Shown here one piece after another: positions 53,785 through 62,386 of a stretch of 64,000 bases of DNA. Where the stretch lies: positions 62,001-126,000 of the forward strand of contig CAWIGI010000012.1 of assembly GCA_963835685.1 (NCBI GenBank), read 5' to 3'. The notes beneath the pieces were generated by a model that saw nothing but the letters and a program-made list of their open reading frames with translations, made no database searches and was not told the origin of the DNA. Each line of letters opens with the position of its first letter. The stretch's first letter is position 1. A program made the translations under genes and the position numbers. Origin of the DNA: DATAGF01 sp963835685. GTDB taxonomy: Bacteria > Actinomycetota > Thermoleophilia > Miltoncostaeales > Miltoncostaeaceae.

Positions 53785-54069
53785 CTACCTGCTGCCGGCA
53801 ACCCGCTGCTTGAGGACCGCTCCCGGGGTGAAGCGGGGCACGCGCCGGGCGGGGATCTGCACCTTCTTGGACGGGTCCTGGGGGTTGACTCCGGTCCTCG
53901 CCGCACGGTGGGAGACCGAGAACTTGCCGAAGCCGGCAAACGCGACCTCGTCCCCGTTTGCGAGGGCTTCCTCGATCTCCTGGAGGACGGCCTTGACGGC
54001 CCTCCCGGCCTCGGCGCCGTTCATCTCGTGGTTCTTGCCAACCTGGTTCACGAACTCAGTCTTGTTCAC
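53785..54069 (-). CDS. HU-family DNA-binding protein
   Basis: 94 aa. MNKTEFVNQVGKNHEMNGAEAG, then VKAVLQEIEEALANGDEVAFAGFGKFSVSHRAARTGVNPQ and VPRFTPGAVLKQRV: the HU/IHF signature and DNA-binding arm. Starts at GTG 54069 with a GGGGGT sequence just upstream. Nucleoid-associated, bends DNA. Single gene; 53681-53784 and the 235-nt 54070-54304 region upstream hold no gene that I can support. Confidence 0.96.
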   Translation of the reverse strand: MNKTEFVNQVGKNHEMNGAEAGRAVKAVLQEIEEALANGDEVAFAGFGKFSVSHRAARTGVNPQDPSKKVQIPARRVPRFTPGAVLKQRVAGSR

Positions 54070-54304
54070 AGGGACCCCCTGGCGTCGATGTGTGCGGGAG
54101 TAGCCCGCTCGTCCAACCTACCAGCGGGGCCGGACGAAATCGCGGTCACCGTGCGGTTTCTCGCGCTCGACGGGCGTCTTTGTCGCCTACCCGGCTCGCA
54201 CGATGCGAAACCACCGCGCGGGCCGCGCCAGGCGAAAATGCTGCGCGAGCGGGGAAATCCCGACCGTCGGCGCCGGGCCGCCCGCCCTCTGAGAGGCTGG
54301 CGCG

Positions 54305-55534
54305 GTGGAGTTGGACCTGGCAAACCTCGTGGTCATCGCCACCGTCGCCGTCCTGGCGCCCATCATCGCGGACATCCCGCGGCGCGCGCGGATCGCCACC
54401 GTCGTCGTCGAGATCCTCCTGGGCATCGTGGTCGGCCCCCAGGTGCTGGACCTCGCCGAGCCCGACGCCTTCGTCGACTTCCTCGCCAACCTGGGGCTCG
54501 CCGCCCTGTTCTTCCTCGCCGGCCGCGAGATCGACCTCCGCCGCATCGCGGGGACACCGCTGCGCCAGGCGGGCGCGGGATGGCTGATCGGGCTCGTCCT
54601 CGGGGTGGTGATCGGCTTCGCGCTGGATGCGGCCGGGATCGTGTCGGACCCTGCGATCGTCGGCATCGCGCTCGCCACCACCGCCCTGGGGGTGCTGGTG
54701 CCGATCCTGCGCGACGCCGGGCTGTCCGCGACCCGTTTCGGGACGATCGCCCTCGCGGTGGGGGCCATCGGCGAGGTGGGACCGATCGTGATCCTCTCCG
54801 TCTTCCTCGCGACCGACAACGACGTGCTGAGCGCGATCCTGCTGTTCGCGTTCGCCGCCATCGCGGTCGCCACGGCGCTGACCGCGGTGCGGCTCCGCCC
54901 CCCGCGGATCGCCAGGCTCGTCAACGAGACCATGCACGGCAGCGGTCAGCTCGCCGTGCGCATCTGCATGCTCCTTCTGTTCGTGCTCACCTTCGCCGCC
55001 GTGGAGCTGGGACAGGACCTCATCCTCGGGGCCTTCGCCGCCGGTCTCGTGCTGGGATTCGTGACCCGCGACGCGCCCGCTCTGGACGACCTGTGGCACA
55101 AGCTGGACGCGATCGGCTACGGGCTGCTGATCCCGTTCTTCTTCATCCGCAGCGGCATGACCTTCGACCTCGACGGGCTGCTCGAGAGCCCGGCCTCGCT
55201 GGCCGAGCTGCCGCTGTTCCTCGCCCTCTTCCTCATCGTGCGCGGGCTGCCGACGTTCCTCAGCCGCCACGAGGTGCCGCCGGGTGCGCTGGCCCCGCTC
55301 GCGCTCATGGCGGCGAGCGCGCTTCCCCTGGTCGTCGCCATCACCGACGTCGGGGTGCAGACGGACAGGCTGGCGTCCGACACGGCGGCGTCGATGGTCG
55401 GGGCCGCGATGCTCTCCGTGCTCATCTACCCGGCGCTGGCGCTCGTCCTGCTGAAGCGGGCCGAGGCGAAGTGGGAGATCGCGCCCGAGCCCGCGCCGGC
55501 GGGCGGCGGGCCCGGGCCGACGCCTCCGGCGTAG
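54305..55534 (+). CDS. cation:proton antiporter (CPA2, KefB/NhaP-like membrane domain)
   Basis: 409 aa with about twelve membrane segments of the Na_H_Exchanger family. VVVEILLGIVVGPQVLDLAEPD, then ALFFLAGREIDLRRI, ALATTALGVLVPILRDAGLSATRFG, AAFELGQD-like segment AVELGQDLILGAFAAGLVLG, and PFFFIRSGMTFDLDGLL. There is no C-terminal TrkA/RCK domain, so it is a membrane-only antiporter; the C-terminus is a short Pro/Gly tail. Exports Na+ or K+ in exchange for protons (family knowledge). Starts GTG 54305. Confidence 0.9.
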   Translation: MELDLANLVVIATVAVLAPIIADIPRRARIATVVVEILLGIVVGPQVLDLAEPDAFVDFLANLGLAALFFLAGREIDLRRIAGTPLRQAGAGWLIGLVLGVVIGFALDAAGIVSDPAIVGIALATTALGVLVPILRDAGLSATRFGTIALAVGAIGEVGPIVILSVFLATDNDVLSAILLFAFAAIAVATALTAVRLRPPRIARLVNETMHGSGQLAVRICMLLLFVLTFAAVELGQDLILGAFAAGLVLGFVTRDAPALDDLWHKLDAIGYGLLIPFFFIRSGMTFDLDGLLESPASLAELPLFLALFLIVRGLPTFLSRHEVPPGALAPLALMAASALPLVVAITDVGVQTDRLASDTAASMVGAAMLSVLIYPALALVLLKRAEAKWEIAPEPAPAGGGPGPTPPA

Positions 55535-55537
55535 CCT
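55532..55537 (+). promoter_or_regulatory. -10 element TAGCCT (leaderless type), overlapping the antiporter stop codon
   Basis: The TAG of the hexamer is the stop codon of the antiporter gene. GTG 55545 of the aldo/keto reductase follows 7 nt later. Confidence 0.35.
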
Positions 55538-55544
55538 GGGGTCC

Positions 55545-56495
55545 GTGGAGCAGCGACGCCTCGGCCGCGGCGGTCCGCTCGTCGGGCCGATCGGATTCGG
55601 CGCCATGAGCTTCGTCGGCTACTACGGCGCCGCGGACGCAGCGGAGGGCATCCGCGCCGTCCACCGGGCGCTCGACCTCGGCATCACCCTGATCGACACG
55701 GCCGAGTCCTACGGGCAGGGCTCCAACGAGGAGCTCGTGGGTCGCGCGATCGCGGGCCGCCGCGACGAGGCCGTGCTGTCGACCAAGTCGAGCCGGGGGA
55801 GCCCCGAGCACCTGCGCCGCGCGATCGACGCGAGCCTCACGCGCCTGGGGGTCGACCACATCGACGTCTACTTCCTCCACCGGGTCGACGCCGAGGTCCC
55901 CATCGAGGAGTCGGTCGGGGCCATGGCCGACCTCGTCGCCGCGGGCAAGGCGCGGCACATCGGCCTCTCCGAGCCCGGGGCGGGGACGCTGCGGCGCGCT
56001 CACGCGGTGCACCCGATCGCCGCGGTCCAGAGCGAGTACTCGCTGCTGCACCGGGAGCCGGAGGCCGAGATGCTCCCGCTGGCGCGCGAGCTCGGGATCG
56101 CCTACGTCGCGTACAGCCCGCTCTCGCGCGGGCTGCTCACGGGCCGCTTCCGGCGCACCGACGACCTGAGCCCCGACGACTGGCGCCGCCAGGTCCCCCG
56201 CTTCCAGGACGGGAACCTCGAGCGCAACCTCGAGGTGGTCGCCCGGCTCGAGGCGATCGCCGCCGGGCGGGGCGTCGCCGTCGCCACGCTCGCGCTGGCG
56301 TGGGTGCTCGCCCAGGACGACGGGGTCGTGCCCCTCGTCGGCAGCTCCCGCGCCGACCACGTGGAGCGCAGCCTCGAGGCCCTCGCGATCGAGCTCTCGC
56401 CGGCCGAGCTGGCGGCCATCGACGCGGCGGCGCCGCCCGGCGCGGCGTCTGGCGACCGCTACCCCCCGTCGCACATGCCGAGCCTCGGGCGCTGA
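55545..56495 (+). CDS. aldo/keto reductase
   Basis: 316 aa, (beta/alpha)8 NADPH-dependent oxidoreductase. Catalytic tetrad: Asp and Tyr in LIDTAESYGQGSNEELVG, Lys in VLSTKSS, His in VYFLHRVD. The NADP-binding C-terminal part has VPLVGSSRADHVERSLEAL. Close to the AKR11/13 type. Intact. It is followed 7 nt downstream by the YdeI-like gene, so they may form a unit. Substrate unknown. Confidence 0.93.
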   Translation: MEQRRLGRGGPLVGPIGFGAMSFVGYYGAADAAEGIRAVHRALDLGITLIDTAESYGQGSNEELVGRAIAGRRDEAVLSTKSSRGSPEHLRRAIDASLTRLGVDHIDVYFLHRVDAEVPIEESVGAMADLVAAGKARHIGLSEPGAGTLRRAHAVHPIAAVQSEYSLLHREPEAEMLPLARELGIAYVAYSPLSRGLLTGRFRRTDDLSPDDWRRQVPRFQDGNLERNLEVVARLEAIAAGRGVAVATLALAWVLAQDDGVVPLVGSSRADHVERSLEALAIELSPAELAAIDAAAPPGAASGDRYPPSHMPSLGR

Positions 56496-56502
56496 CGCGG
56501 CG

Positions 56503-57078
56503 GTGGAGCACCGCGGCCGGCCCTGCGTGCACCCCGAGACGCGGGCCGAGTGGCGGCGGTGGCTCGCCGAGAACCACGCGTCGAGCGACGGCGTCTGGCT
56601 CGTGTCATGGAAGGTCGCGACCGGGCGACCCGTGATCCCCTACGACGAGGTCGTGGAGGAGGCCCTGTGCGTGGGCTGGATCGACAGCCGCGGGAACAGG
56701 CTCGACCACGAGCGCCACCTCCTGCTCCTCACGCCGCGCAAGCCGGGCAGCGGCTGGTCACGATCCAACAAGCGGCGGGTGGAGCGGCTGACCGCGGCGG
56801 GGCTCATGCGGCCCGCCGGGCTCGCCGCCGTCGCGGCCGCGGTGGCCGACGGATCGTGGACCGCGCTCGACGCCGTGGAGGACCTCATCGAGCCCGACGA
56901 GCTGGCGGCGGCGCTCGACGCGGTGCCGGCGGCGCGGGAGCGCTGGGACGGCTTCAGCCCGTCCGCGCGCAAGGGCATCCTCCAGTGGATCGCCACCGCC
57001 AAGCGCCCGGAGACCCGGGCCAAGCGGATCTCCGAGACCGTGCGCCTGGCGGCCGAGGGGAGGAGGGCGAACCAGTGA
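56503..57078 (+). CDS. YdeI/OmpD-associated family protein
   Basis: 191 aa. HPETRAEWRRWLAENHASSDGVWLVSWK, VPYDE-like IPYDEVVEEALCVGWIDSR, RHLLLLTPRKPGSGWSRSNKRRVERL and WDGFSPSARKGILQWIATAKRPETRAKRI are diagnostic of this family, sometimes called bacteriocin-protection proteins. Biochemical function is not established. GTG 56503 lies 7 nt after the aldo/keto reductase stop. Confidence 0.9.
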   Translation: MEHRGRPCVHPETRAEWRRWLAENHASSDGVWLVSWKVATGRPVIPYDEVVEEALCVGWIDSRGNRLDHERHLLLLTPRKPGSGWSRSNKRRVERLTAAGLMRPAGLAAVAAAVADGSWTALDAVEDLIEPDELAAALDAVPAARERWDGFSPSARKGILQWIATAKRPETRAKRISETVRLAAEGRRANQ

Positions 57079-57102
57079 GCGCGGAAGCCCCCGCCGGCGG
57101 GC

Positions 57103-57588
57103 TCAGCCTGAGGCCACCCCGAGGGCCTCGCGGACCTTGGCGAGCATCGCCTGCTCGCCCTCGCTGATCTGCTTGGCCCCGATCCCCATGAAGCCGCCCT
57201 CCTTGGCGGCCTCGGCCGTGGCCTGAGCGGAGTCGACCAGCCACTGCCGGAAGGCGCCGGCCTCCTCCGGGGTCGCCTTCGCCGAGAGGATCTCGTTCAC
57301 CTTCCGCAGCTCCTCGACGATCTGATCGCGGGCCGTCGCCCCCTTGAGGTCCATCTCCTTCAGGACGTTGTGGCGCTGCTGCTGCTGGGCCATGGCGTCC
57401 TGCGAGACGGCGACCAGGAGCTCCTGGTCGCCCGGCGGCGTCCCCGCCGCCCGCAGCGCGGCGATGCTCTCCTTGCCCATCTCGATCGGCCCGCCGGGGT
57501 CCGAGAGCGAGACCGCGAACCCGGCGACGGTCGGCGCGCGGCGCAGCGCGGCCCACTCCTCCTCGGTGTAGTCGGCCTTCGCGGTCAT
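57103..57588 (-). CDS. hypothetical alpha-helical protein (161 aa)
   Basis: I do not recognise the family. MTAKADYTEEEWAALRRAPTVAGFAVSLSDPGGP is followed by long amphipathic helices (AALRAAGTPPGDQELLVAVSQDAMAQQQQRHNVLKEMD; VEELRKVNEILSAKATPEEAGAFRQWLVDSAQATAEAAKEGGFMGIGAKQISEGE). It is soluble, with no signal peptide. GGAGGG precedes ATG 57588, and the upstream 70-aa gene overlaps it by 4 bp (ATGA), so they are cotranscribed. Confidence 0.75.
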   Translation of the reverse strand: MTAKADYTEEEWAALRRAPTVAGFAVSLSDPGGPIEMGKESIAALRAAGTPPGDQELLVAVSQDAMAQQQQRHNVLKEMDLKGATARDQIVEELRKVNEILSAKATPEEAGAFRQWLVDSAQATAEAAKEGGFMGIGAKQISEGEQAMLAKVREALGVASG

Positions 57589-57797
57589 GTGCCCTCCTTG
57601 GTCGGGACGCGGGCGTGGCCGGAGCGGCTGTCCGGCTGGTCCGGGGCCGCCGCGTGGTCGGCGTCGAGGTCGCAGGCGGCGATGACGCGCGACGCGTGCA
57701 CGAAGACGCCGGGAGCGCGCCCGCGCTTGATGGGCTCGCCGCACTCGCCGCACCGGAGCGGCGGCTCGACCGGCTGCCGTCCAACGCCCGTGGTCAT
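57585..57797 (-). CDS. small zinc-ribbon-like protein, unknown function (70 aa)
   Basis: LRCGECGEPIKRGRAPGVFVHASRVIAACDLDADHAA: one CxxC pair (CGEC) plus a later Cys and His, a pattern suggesting a small zinc-binding module. ATG 57797; the stop overlaps the ATG of the next gene, which supports it being real. Function not known. Confidence 0.6.
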   Translation of the reverse strand: MTTGVGRQPVEPPLRCGECGEPIKRGRAPGVFVHASRVIAACDLDADHAAAPDQPDSRSGHARVPTKEGT

Positions 57798-57860
57798 CGC
57801 GCTCCCGCGATCGATGGCTTCCGCGCGACGCTATCAGGGGCGGGTGGTTGGACAGCGGCA

Positions 57861-57897
57861 CGAAAACGCCCCGAGCCCTGGAATCAGGGCTCGGGGC
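57861..57897 (-). terminator. intrinsic terminator downstream of tmRNA
   Basis: A 13-bp perfect stem (57868-57880 with 57885-57897) and a 4-nt loop, followed on the minus strand by GTTTTCG. It lies 15 bp beyond the proposed tmRNA 3' end, so it most likely terminates ssrA transcription. Confidence 0.85.
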
Positions 57898-57911
57898 GGA
57901 CCTGCGTGCAG

Positions 57912-58276
57912 TGGACCCGGCCGGCACTGCCCCGGCGTCCGAAAGCGTTCCCACATCAGCTTCTCCGAGCGCAGTCGGCGGTGAGAGTCTCGCGGGGGGC
58001 GTCACCGTCAACCGACCGCTCCCCCGCCAGGCACTCCTGCGATCTCGCCCGACGACCGAGTGCCGTTGCCGCCGGGCCAGGGCCGCTGACTGACACCGGT
58101 GATCCCCCTCACGACCCAAAGGGGGGCCGATGGCTCTCAGTACTGCGGTTTAGGCAGCGAGAGCGAGCTTAGGAGAGGTCTCCGCAGCTCCATTGTTCCC
58201 GGTTGTTGACGCGGTCCTCCGGGTCCGCGGCTCGCTTACCGATGCGGTACCGCTCCGTCGAAACTGGATCGGGCCC
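57912..58276 (-). ncRNA. ssrA: transfer-messenger RNA (tmRNA)
   Basis: About 365 nt. The 5' end GGGCCCG pairs with CGGGTCC at the 3' end as a 7-bp acceptor stem (one G-U). CCAGTTTCGACGGAG near the 5' end and CGCTTTCGGACG near the 3' end are tmRNA hallmarks. The tag frame reads ASTTGNNGAAETSPKLALAA then TAA (58150-58152); the LALAA ending is the canonical degradation signal. The resume codon is inferred as GCG. The predicted T loop (57925-57931) is GGCAGTG rather than TTCRANN, and CCA is not encoded. Acts with SmpB (62387) to rescue stalled ribosomes. TACCCT upstream may be its -10. The 57798-57860 gap holds nothing else. Confidence 0.9.
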
Positions 58277-58308
58277 GTGTTCTGCCCGAGGGTAGCACCG
58301 CTCCGGGC

Positions 58309-58314
58309 TACGAT
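58309..58314 (+). promoter_or_regulatory. -10 element TACGAT (leaderless type)
   Basis: Hexamer 6 nt before GTG 58321 of lutA, in the 44-bp divergent region shared with the ssrA promoter. Confidence 0.4.
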
Positions 58315-58320
58315 CAGCCG

Positions 58321-59034
58321 GTGCGCGCCCTGCTGATGAGGACCTGCCTGGCGGACGTGGTGGCGCCGTCGGTGGCGCGGGCGGCGGCGGCGGTGCTCCG
58401 GCGCGCGGGCGTCGAGGTGGTCGTCCCGCGGGGGCAGACCTGCTGCGGCCAGCCCGCCTGGAGCGCCGGCCACCCCGACCAGGCGCGGCCGGTCGCACGG
58501 CGTGCGCTGCGGGCCTTCCGCGGCGACGACCCGGTGGTCGTGCCGTCGGGGTCGTGCGCGGCGATGGTCCGCCACGGCTACCCGGAGCTCTTCGCCGGCC
58601 GGCCGGAGGAGGACGAGGCGCGCGCGATGGCCGAGCGCACCCTGGAGCTGTCCCAGTTCATCGCCCGCGAGGGCCTGGCGGTCGGGCCGGCCGCGGCCGC
58701 GCCGGGCTCGGTGACCTACCACGACTCGTGCCACATGCTGCGCATCCTCGGCGAGCGCGAGAGCGCTCGCGCCGCGCTGGCGCAGGTCGGCGGCCTCGAG
58801 CTCCGCGAGCTGGACGGCACCGAGGTCTGCTGCGGCTTCGGCGGGACCTTCAGCGTCAACTTCCCCGAGGTCTCGGGCCGCCTGGGCGAGGAGAAGGCCC
58901 GCAACGCCGCCGCGACCGGCGCGGACGAGCTGGTGGCCTGCGACGTGTCCTGCCTGCTGCACATCGCCGGCCGGGCCCGGCGCACGGGGATCCCCCTGCG
59001 GGTGCGCCACCTGGCCGAGGTCCTGGCGGGGTGA
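58321..59034 (+). CDS. lutA: lactate utilization protein A (CCG-domain Fe-S protein)
   Basis: 237 aa. Two CCG-type cluster-binding motifs: GQTCCGQPAWSAGH near residue 42 and GTEVCCGFGGTFSVNFPEVSGRLGEEK near residue 180, with HDSCHMLRILGE and ACDVSCLLHI supplying further cysteines. This is the LutA/YkgE pattern. With LutB and LutC it forms a complex oxidising L-lactate to pyruvate (family knowledge). Its stop overlaps lutB (GTGA). Intact. Confidence 0.93.
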   Translation: MRALLMRTCLADVVAPSVARAAAAVLRRAGVEVVVPRGQTCCGQPAWSAGHPDQARPVARRALRAFRGDDPVVVPSGSCAAMVRHGYPELFAGRPEEDEARAMAERTLELSQFIAREGLAVGPAAAAPGSVTYHDSCHMLRILGERESARAALAQVGGLELRELDGTEVCCGFGGTFSVNFPEVSGRLGEEKARNAAATGADELVACDVSCLLHIAGRARRTGIPLRVRHLAEVLAG

Positions 59035-60434
59035 CCGCGGCGCCCGGCGGCCGGCCGGTCGTTTACCCCGACGCGGACGAGCCGCTTCGCGCGCGAACCC
59101 GCGACGCCCTCGCCGACGCCGAGCTGGGCGGGAACCTGCGCGCCGCCGCGGCGAGCTGGGCGGCCGGGCGCGAGCGCATGGCGCGCGATTACGGCTTCGG
59201 CGAGATGCGGACGCGCGCGCGGGAGATCCGCCGCGGCAACATCCGCCGCCTGCCCGAGCTGCTGGAGCGGCTCGAGCGGCGGGTGACCGAGGCCGGCGGC
59301 GTCGTGACCCGTGTCGGCGACGCCGAGTCCGCCTGCCGCTACGTGCTCGACCTGGCCGCCGCACGCGGCGCGCGCCTCGTGGCCAAGTCGAAGTCGATGG
59401 CCACCGAGGAGATCAAGCTCAACGAGGCGCTCGAGGAGGCGGGGCTGCGCGTGGTGGAGACCGACCTGGGCGAGTGGATCCTGCAGCTCGCGGGCCAGCA
59501 CCCCAGCCACATCGTCGCCCCCGCGGTGCACCTCAACAAGGAGCAGGTGCGCGAGCTGTTCGCGGCCGAGAGCGGCCAGGACCTGCCCTCGGGGCGCGAG
59601 GCGCTCGTCGCCCACGCGCGGCGGCGCCTGCGCGAGGTGTTCGCCGAGGCCGACATCGGCGTGTCGGGGGTCAACCTCGCCGTCGCCGAGACCGGGACGA
59701 TCTGCGTGGTCGAGAACGAGGGCAACATCCGCCTGGTCACCGCCCTGCCCCGCATCCACGTCGCCGTGATGGGCATGGAGCGCGTGGTCGCCGACTGGGA
59801 GGAGGCGGCGCACATCCTGCAGATCCTCCCGATGGCGGCCATCGGGGACGACGCCGCCGGCTACGTCAACCTGATCACGGGGCCGCGCCGCGAGGACGAG
59901 GTTGACGGGCCGGAGGAGCTCCACCTGCTGATCCTCGACGGCGGCCGCTCGGCGCTGCGGGGCACGGACGTCGAGGAGGTGCTCGACTGCATCCGCTGCG
60001 GCGCGTGCCTCTACTCCTGCCCGATGTGGCGCAGCGTCGGGGGCCAGACGTACGGGTCGCCCTACTCGGGGCCGATCGGGGCCGTCATCACGCCGCTGCT
60101 GGAGGGGATGCGCGGCGAGCGCTCGAGCGAGCTGCCCTTCCTGTCGTCGATCTGCGGCGCCTGCCACGAGGCCTGCCCGGTGGGCATCCCCCTGCACGAC
60201 CTCCTCGTTCGCGTGCGGGGGCGCGCGACGACCAACGCCCACCGGCGCGACCGCTGGCGCTTCCGGGCCTGGAGCGCCGCCTGGCGCACGCCGCTCGGCT
60301 ATGGGGCCACTCGGGTCGCCGGACGGCTGGGCCTTCGACTGCTCGGGCGGCGCGGCTGGGTGCGCCGCCTGCCGGGCCCCGGAGGCGACTGGACCTCCCA
60401 GCGCGACCTCCCCTCGCGGTGGCCGCCCCGCTGA
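59031..60434 (+). CDS. lutB: lactate utilization protein B (Fe-S / LUD domain)
   Basis: 467 aa. LUD domain with ARLVAKSKSMATEEIKLNEALEEAG and VNLAVAETGTICVVENEGNIRLVTALPRIHVAVMGMERVV. Two [4Fe-4S] ferredoxin-like motifs near the C-terminus: CIRCGACLYSCPMW and SSICGACHEACPVGIPLHDL. Start GTG 59031. The C-terminus overlaps lutC by 16 bp. Intact and standard LutB; electron carrier subunit of the lactate-oxidising complex. Confidence 0.95.
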   Translation: MTAAPGGRPVVYPDADEPLRARTRDALADAELGGNLRAAAASWAAGRERMARDYGFGEMRTRAREIRRGNIRRLPELLERLERRVTEAGGVVTRVGDAESACRYVLDLAAARGARLVAKSKSMATEEIKLNEALEEAGLRVVETDLGEWILQLAGQHPSHIVAPAVHLNKEQVRELFAAESGQDLPSGREALVAHARRRLREVFAEADIGVSGVNLAVAETGTICVVENEGNIRLVTALPRIHVAVMGMERVVADWEEAAHILQILPMAAIGDDAAGYVNLITGPRREDEVDGPEELHLLILDGGRSALRGTDVEEVLDCIRCGACLYSCPMWRSVGGQTYGSPYSGPIGAVITPLLEGMRGERSSELPFLSSICGACHEACPVGIPLHDLLVRVRGRATTNAHRRDRWRFRAWSAAWRTPLGYGATRVAGRLGLRLLGRRGWVRRLPGPGGDWTSQRDLPSRWPPR

Positions 60435-61000
60435 CCTCCCTCGCCGAGGACCTGCTGGAGGCCCTCGCGCGCCGGCGCGCGACCGGGGCGGTGGTGGCCG
60501 CCGCCGACGCGGCGCGCGCCGCCGCCGCGGCGGCCGACGATTGGGGCGTCGAGCGGGCCCTTTTGGCCGACGACCCGGTGCTCGACGAGCTGGGGGTGGG
60601 CGAGGCGCTGGGCCGCGACGGCCGCGAGGTCCTGCGCTGGCCCGAGGGCCGCGGCGGTGGCTGGCGCGAGCTGCTCGGCCTCGAGGGCCCCGAGCTGACG
60701 GTCGGCGTCACGGTGCCGGCCCTCGGAGTGGCCGAGCGCGGGACGCTGGTGCTGGAGACCGGCCCCGGCCACGGGCGCTCGATCGATGTCGTCAGCATGT
60801 ACCACCTGGCCGTCCTCCCGGCCTCGCGGCTAAGGGCGACGCTGGCCGAGGCCCTGACCGAGACCTACGCCGGCGGGCGCGCCCCGTCGGCGGTCTCCCT
60901 GGTCTCGGCGCCGAGCCGGACCTCGGACATCGAGAAGATCTCGACCCTCGGTGCCCACGGCGCCAAGGGTCTGCATGTGATCCTGGTGGAGGATCGCTAG
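60419..61000 (+). CDS. lutC: lactate utilization protein C (LUD domain)
   Basis: 193 aa. LUD fold: ELTVGVTVPALGVAERGTLVLETGPGHGRSIDVVSMYHLAVL, then SLVSAPSRTSDIEKISTLGAHGAKGLHVILVED. This matches LutC/YkgG. GTG 60419 overlaps the end of lutB. It completes lutABC; no lldP permease or LutR regulator is present in the window. Confidence 0.93.
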   Translation: MAAPLTSLAEDLLEALARRRATGAVVAAADAARAAAAAADDWGVERALLADDPVLDELGVGEALGRDGREVLRWPEGRGGGWRELLGLEGPELTVGVTVPALGVAERGTLVLETGPGHGRSIDVVSMYHLAVLPASRLRATLAEALTETYAGGRAPSAVSLVSAPSRTSDIEKISTLGAHGAKGLHVILVEDR

Positions 61001-61078
61001 CCCCTCGCGCGGCCAGGTGACAGCGGCGGCAGCGACGTGTGAGACTCGCGCCCTCGCCCGCCGCCCGGAGGTGCACCA

Positions 61079-62386
61079 GTGGGACGCAGAGGCCGGATCC
61101 GGCTCGTCGCCGTCGTGGCCGCGCTGTGCATCGTCCCGCTGATGGCGGGCTGCGTCGTCCTCCGCACGGTCGGCCTCGGCCCGCAGCAGGACGTCATCGG
61201 CGACTTCCCGGTCACGATCACGGCCTGCGCGTCCGGCTCGGCGGGGTGCGACCAGAACGGCCTTTCGGGGGTGCCGGCCTTGACCGGGACCGGCCAGATC
61301 CTCCTGGCGGTTCTCGCCGACGAGAACACCAGCATCCCCTCATCCCTCGTCTCGACGGGGCCCGAGGCGCTCGCCTTCGCCCCGAGCCCATCGTACGCCG
61401 CCGAGCTCCAGCGGCTCGACCCGGCGCCCCCGGGGAAACGCTGGCTCGGTTTCATCTCACAGGCGGTGGACTTCCAGGCGGGCACCGGCCCTCAAGCCTT
61501 CACGGTCAACTTCCTCATGAGGCTTCGCCGCGGGGCCGACGGGGCACCGTTCTCCGGCCGCCTGGGCGGCTCGGGGGGCCAGGGCCTCGCGACCATCACC
61601 GCCGTCGGCGTCCGTGCCGTGAGCCCGGCGGGCCCCGCCTCGCGCCCGGTCGCGTGCGGGCCCTCCCTGTACAAGCTCCACGACGAGGTGCCGCCGCCGT
61701 CCACGGGCGACGACGTCTGGGTGATCTGCGCCGACAGCACCAGCGACTCGAACGAGGTGGCGCGCGACCTCGGCGTGTTGGACGGCGCGGTCGCCACCGG
61801 GCAGGCGGGCGGCGTCGAGACCCTGCCCTTCCTCGTGCGCTACGCCGGCCCCGCGACCCCGGCGGCGGACTTCCGCCTGAGCGCGTCGACGCAGCTTCCG
61901 GGCGCGACCGCGGCCGTTACGCCGGCGACCCTCGTGCCGGCGTCCAACAGCCCGAACCTGGTCTCGGTCGCCGTCGGGATCCCCGCCGGCGCGAGGCCGG
62001 GCAAGTACGAGGTGACCCTGACCGCGCGGCTGGCGAACGGCCAGGTGCGAAGCGGGACGGGCACGCTCACCGTTCTGCCGGGGCCCGCCGGCGGACCGGC
62101 CGCCCGTCTCAGGGTGACCACGATCCTGCCCCGGCGGCTCTCCGCGAAGATCGCCCGCCGCAGGGGCATCGTCGTCCTCATCGGCGCCACCAAGGGCGGC
62201 TTCGCCCGCGTCCAGCTCTTCCAGGGCAAGGGGAAGAGGCCGAAGGCAGCCAAGCGGGTGCGCCTGAAGGTGCCGGGGCCGACGAGGGTCGTCCTCAAGA
62301 GCGCGAAGCTGAGGAAGGGGCCCTACCGGATCGTGATCCGCGCGGACGCCCGCACCTTCGTGCGCAGGGCCGTCCTCGCCAAGTAG
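61079..62386 (+). CDS. putative exported lipoprotein, unknown function (435 aa)
   Basis: Signal peptide GRRGRIRLVAVVAALCIVP followed by lipobox LMAGC (Cys about 25), so it is a membrane-anchored lipoprotein. The mature part has a central beta-rich segment (FLVRYAGPATPAADFRLSAS) and a stretch, VAVGIPAGARPGKYEVTLTARLANGQVRSGTGTL, resembling Ig-like or IPT domains. The C-terminus is very basic (RVQLFQGKGKRPKAAKRVRLKV). GTG 61079 has GGAGGTG upstream. It is immediately convergent with smpB. Not recognised as a known family. Confidence 0.75.
   Translation: MGRRGRIRLVAVVAALCIVPLMAGCVVLRTVGLGPQQDVIGDFPVTITACASGSAGCDQNGLSGVPALTGTGQILLAVLADENTSIPSSLVSTGPEALAFAPSPSYAAELQRLDPAPPGKRWLGFISQAVDFQAGTGPQAFTVNFLMRLRRGADGAPFSGRLGGSGGQGLATITAVGVRAVSPAGPASRPVACGPSLYKLHDEVPPPSTGDDVWVICADSTSDSNEVARDLGVLDGAVATGQAGGVETLPFLVRYAGPATPAADFRLSASTQLPGATAAVTPATLVPASNSPNLVSVAVGIPAGARPGKYEVTLTARLANGQVRSGTGTLTVLPGPAGGPAARLRVTTILPRRLSAKIARRRGIVVLIGATKGGFARVQLFQGKGKRPKAAKRVRLKVPGPTRVVLKSAKLRKGPYRIVIRADARTFVRRAVLAK

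Noticed and set aside
57861..57897. Hairpin as attachment site or transposon end
   Set aside because: No integrase or target duplication nearby. Its position after tmRNA with a T-run fits a terminator.
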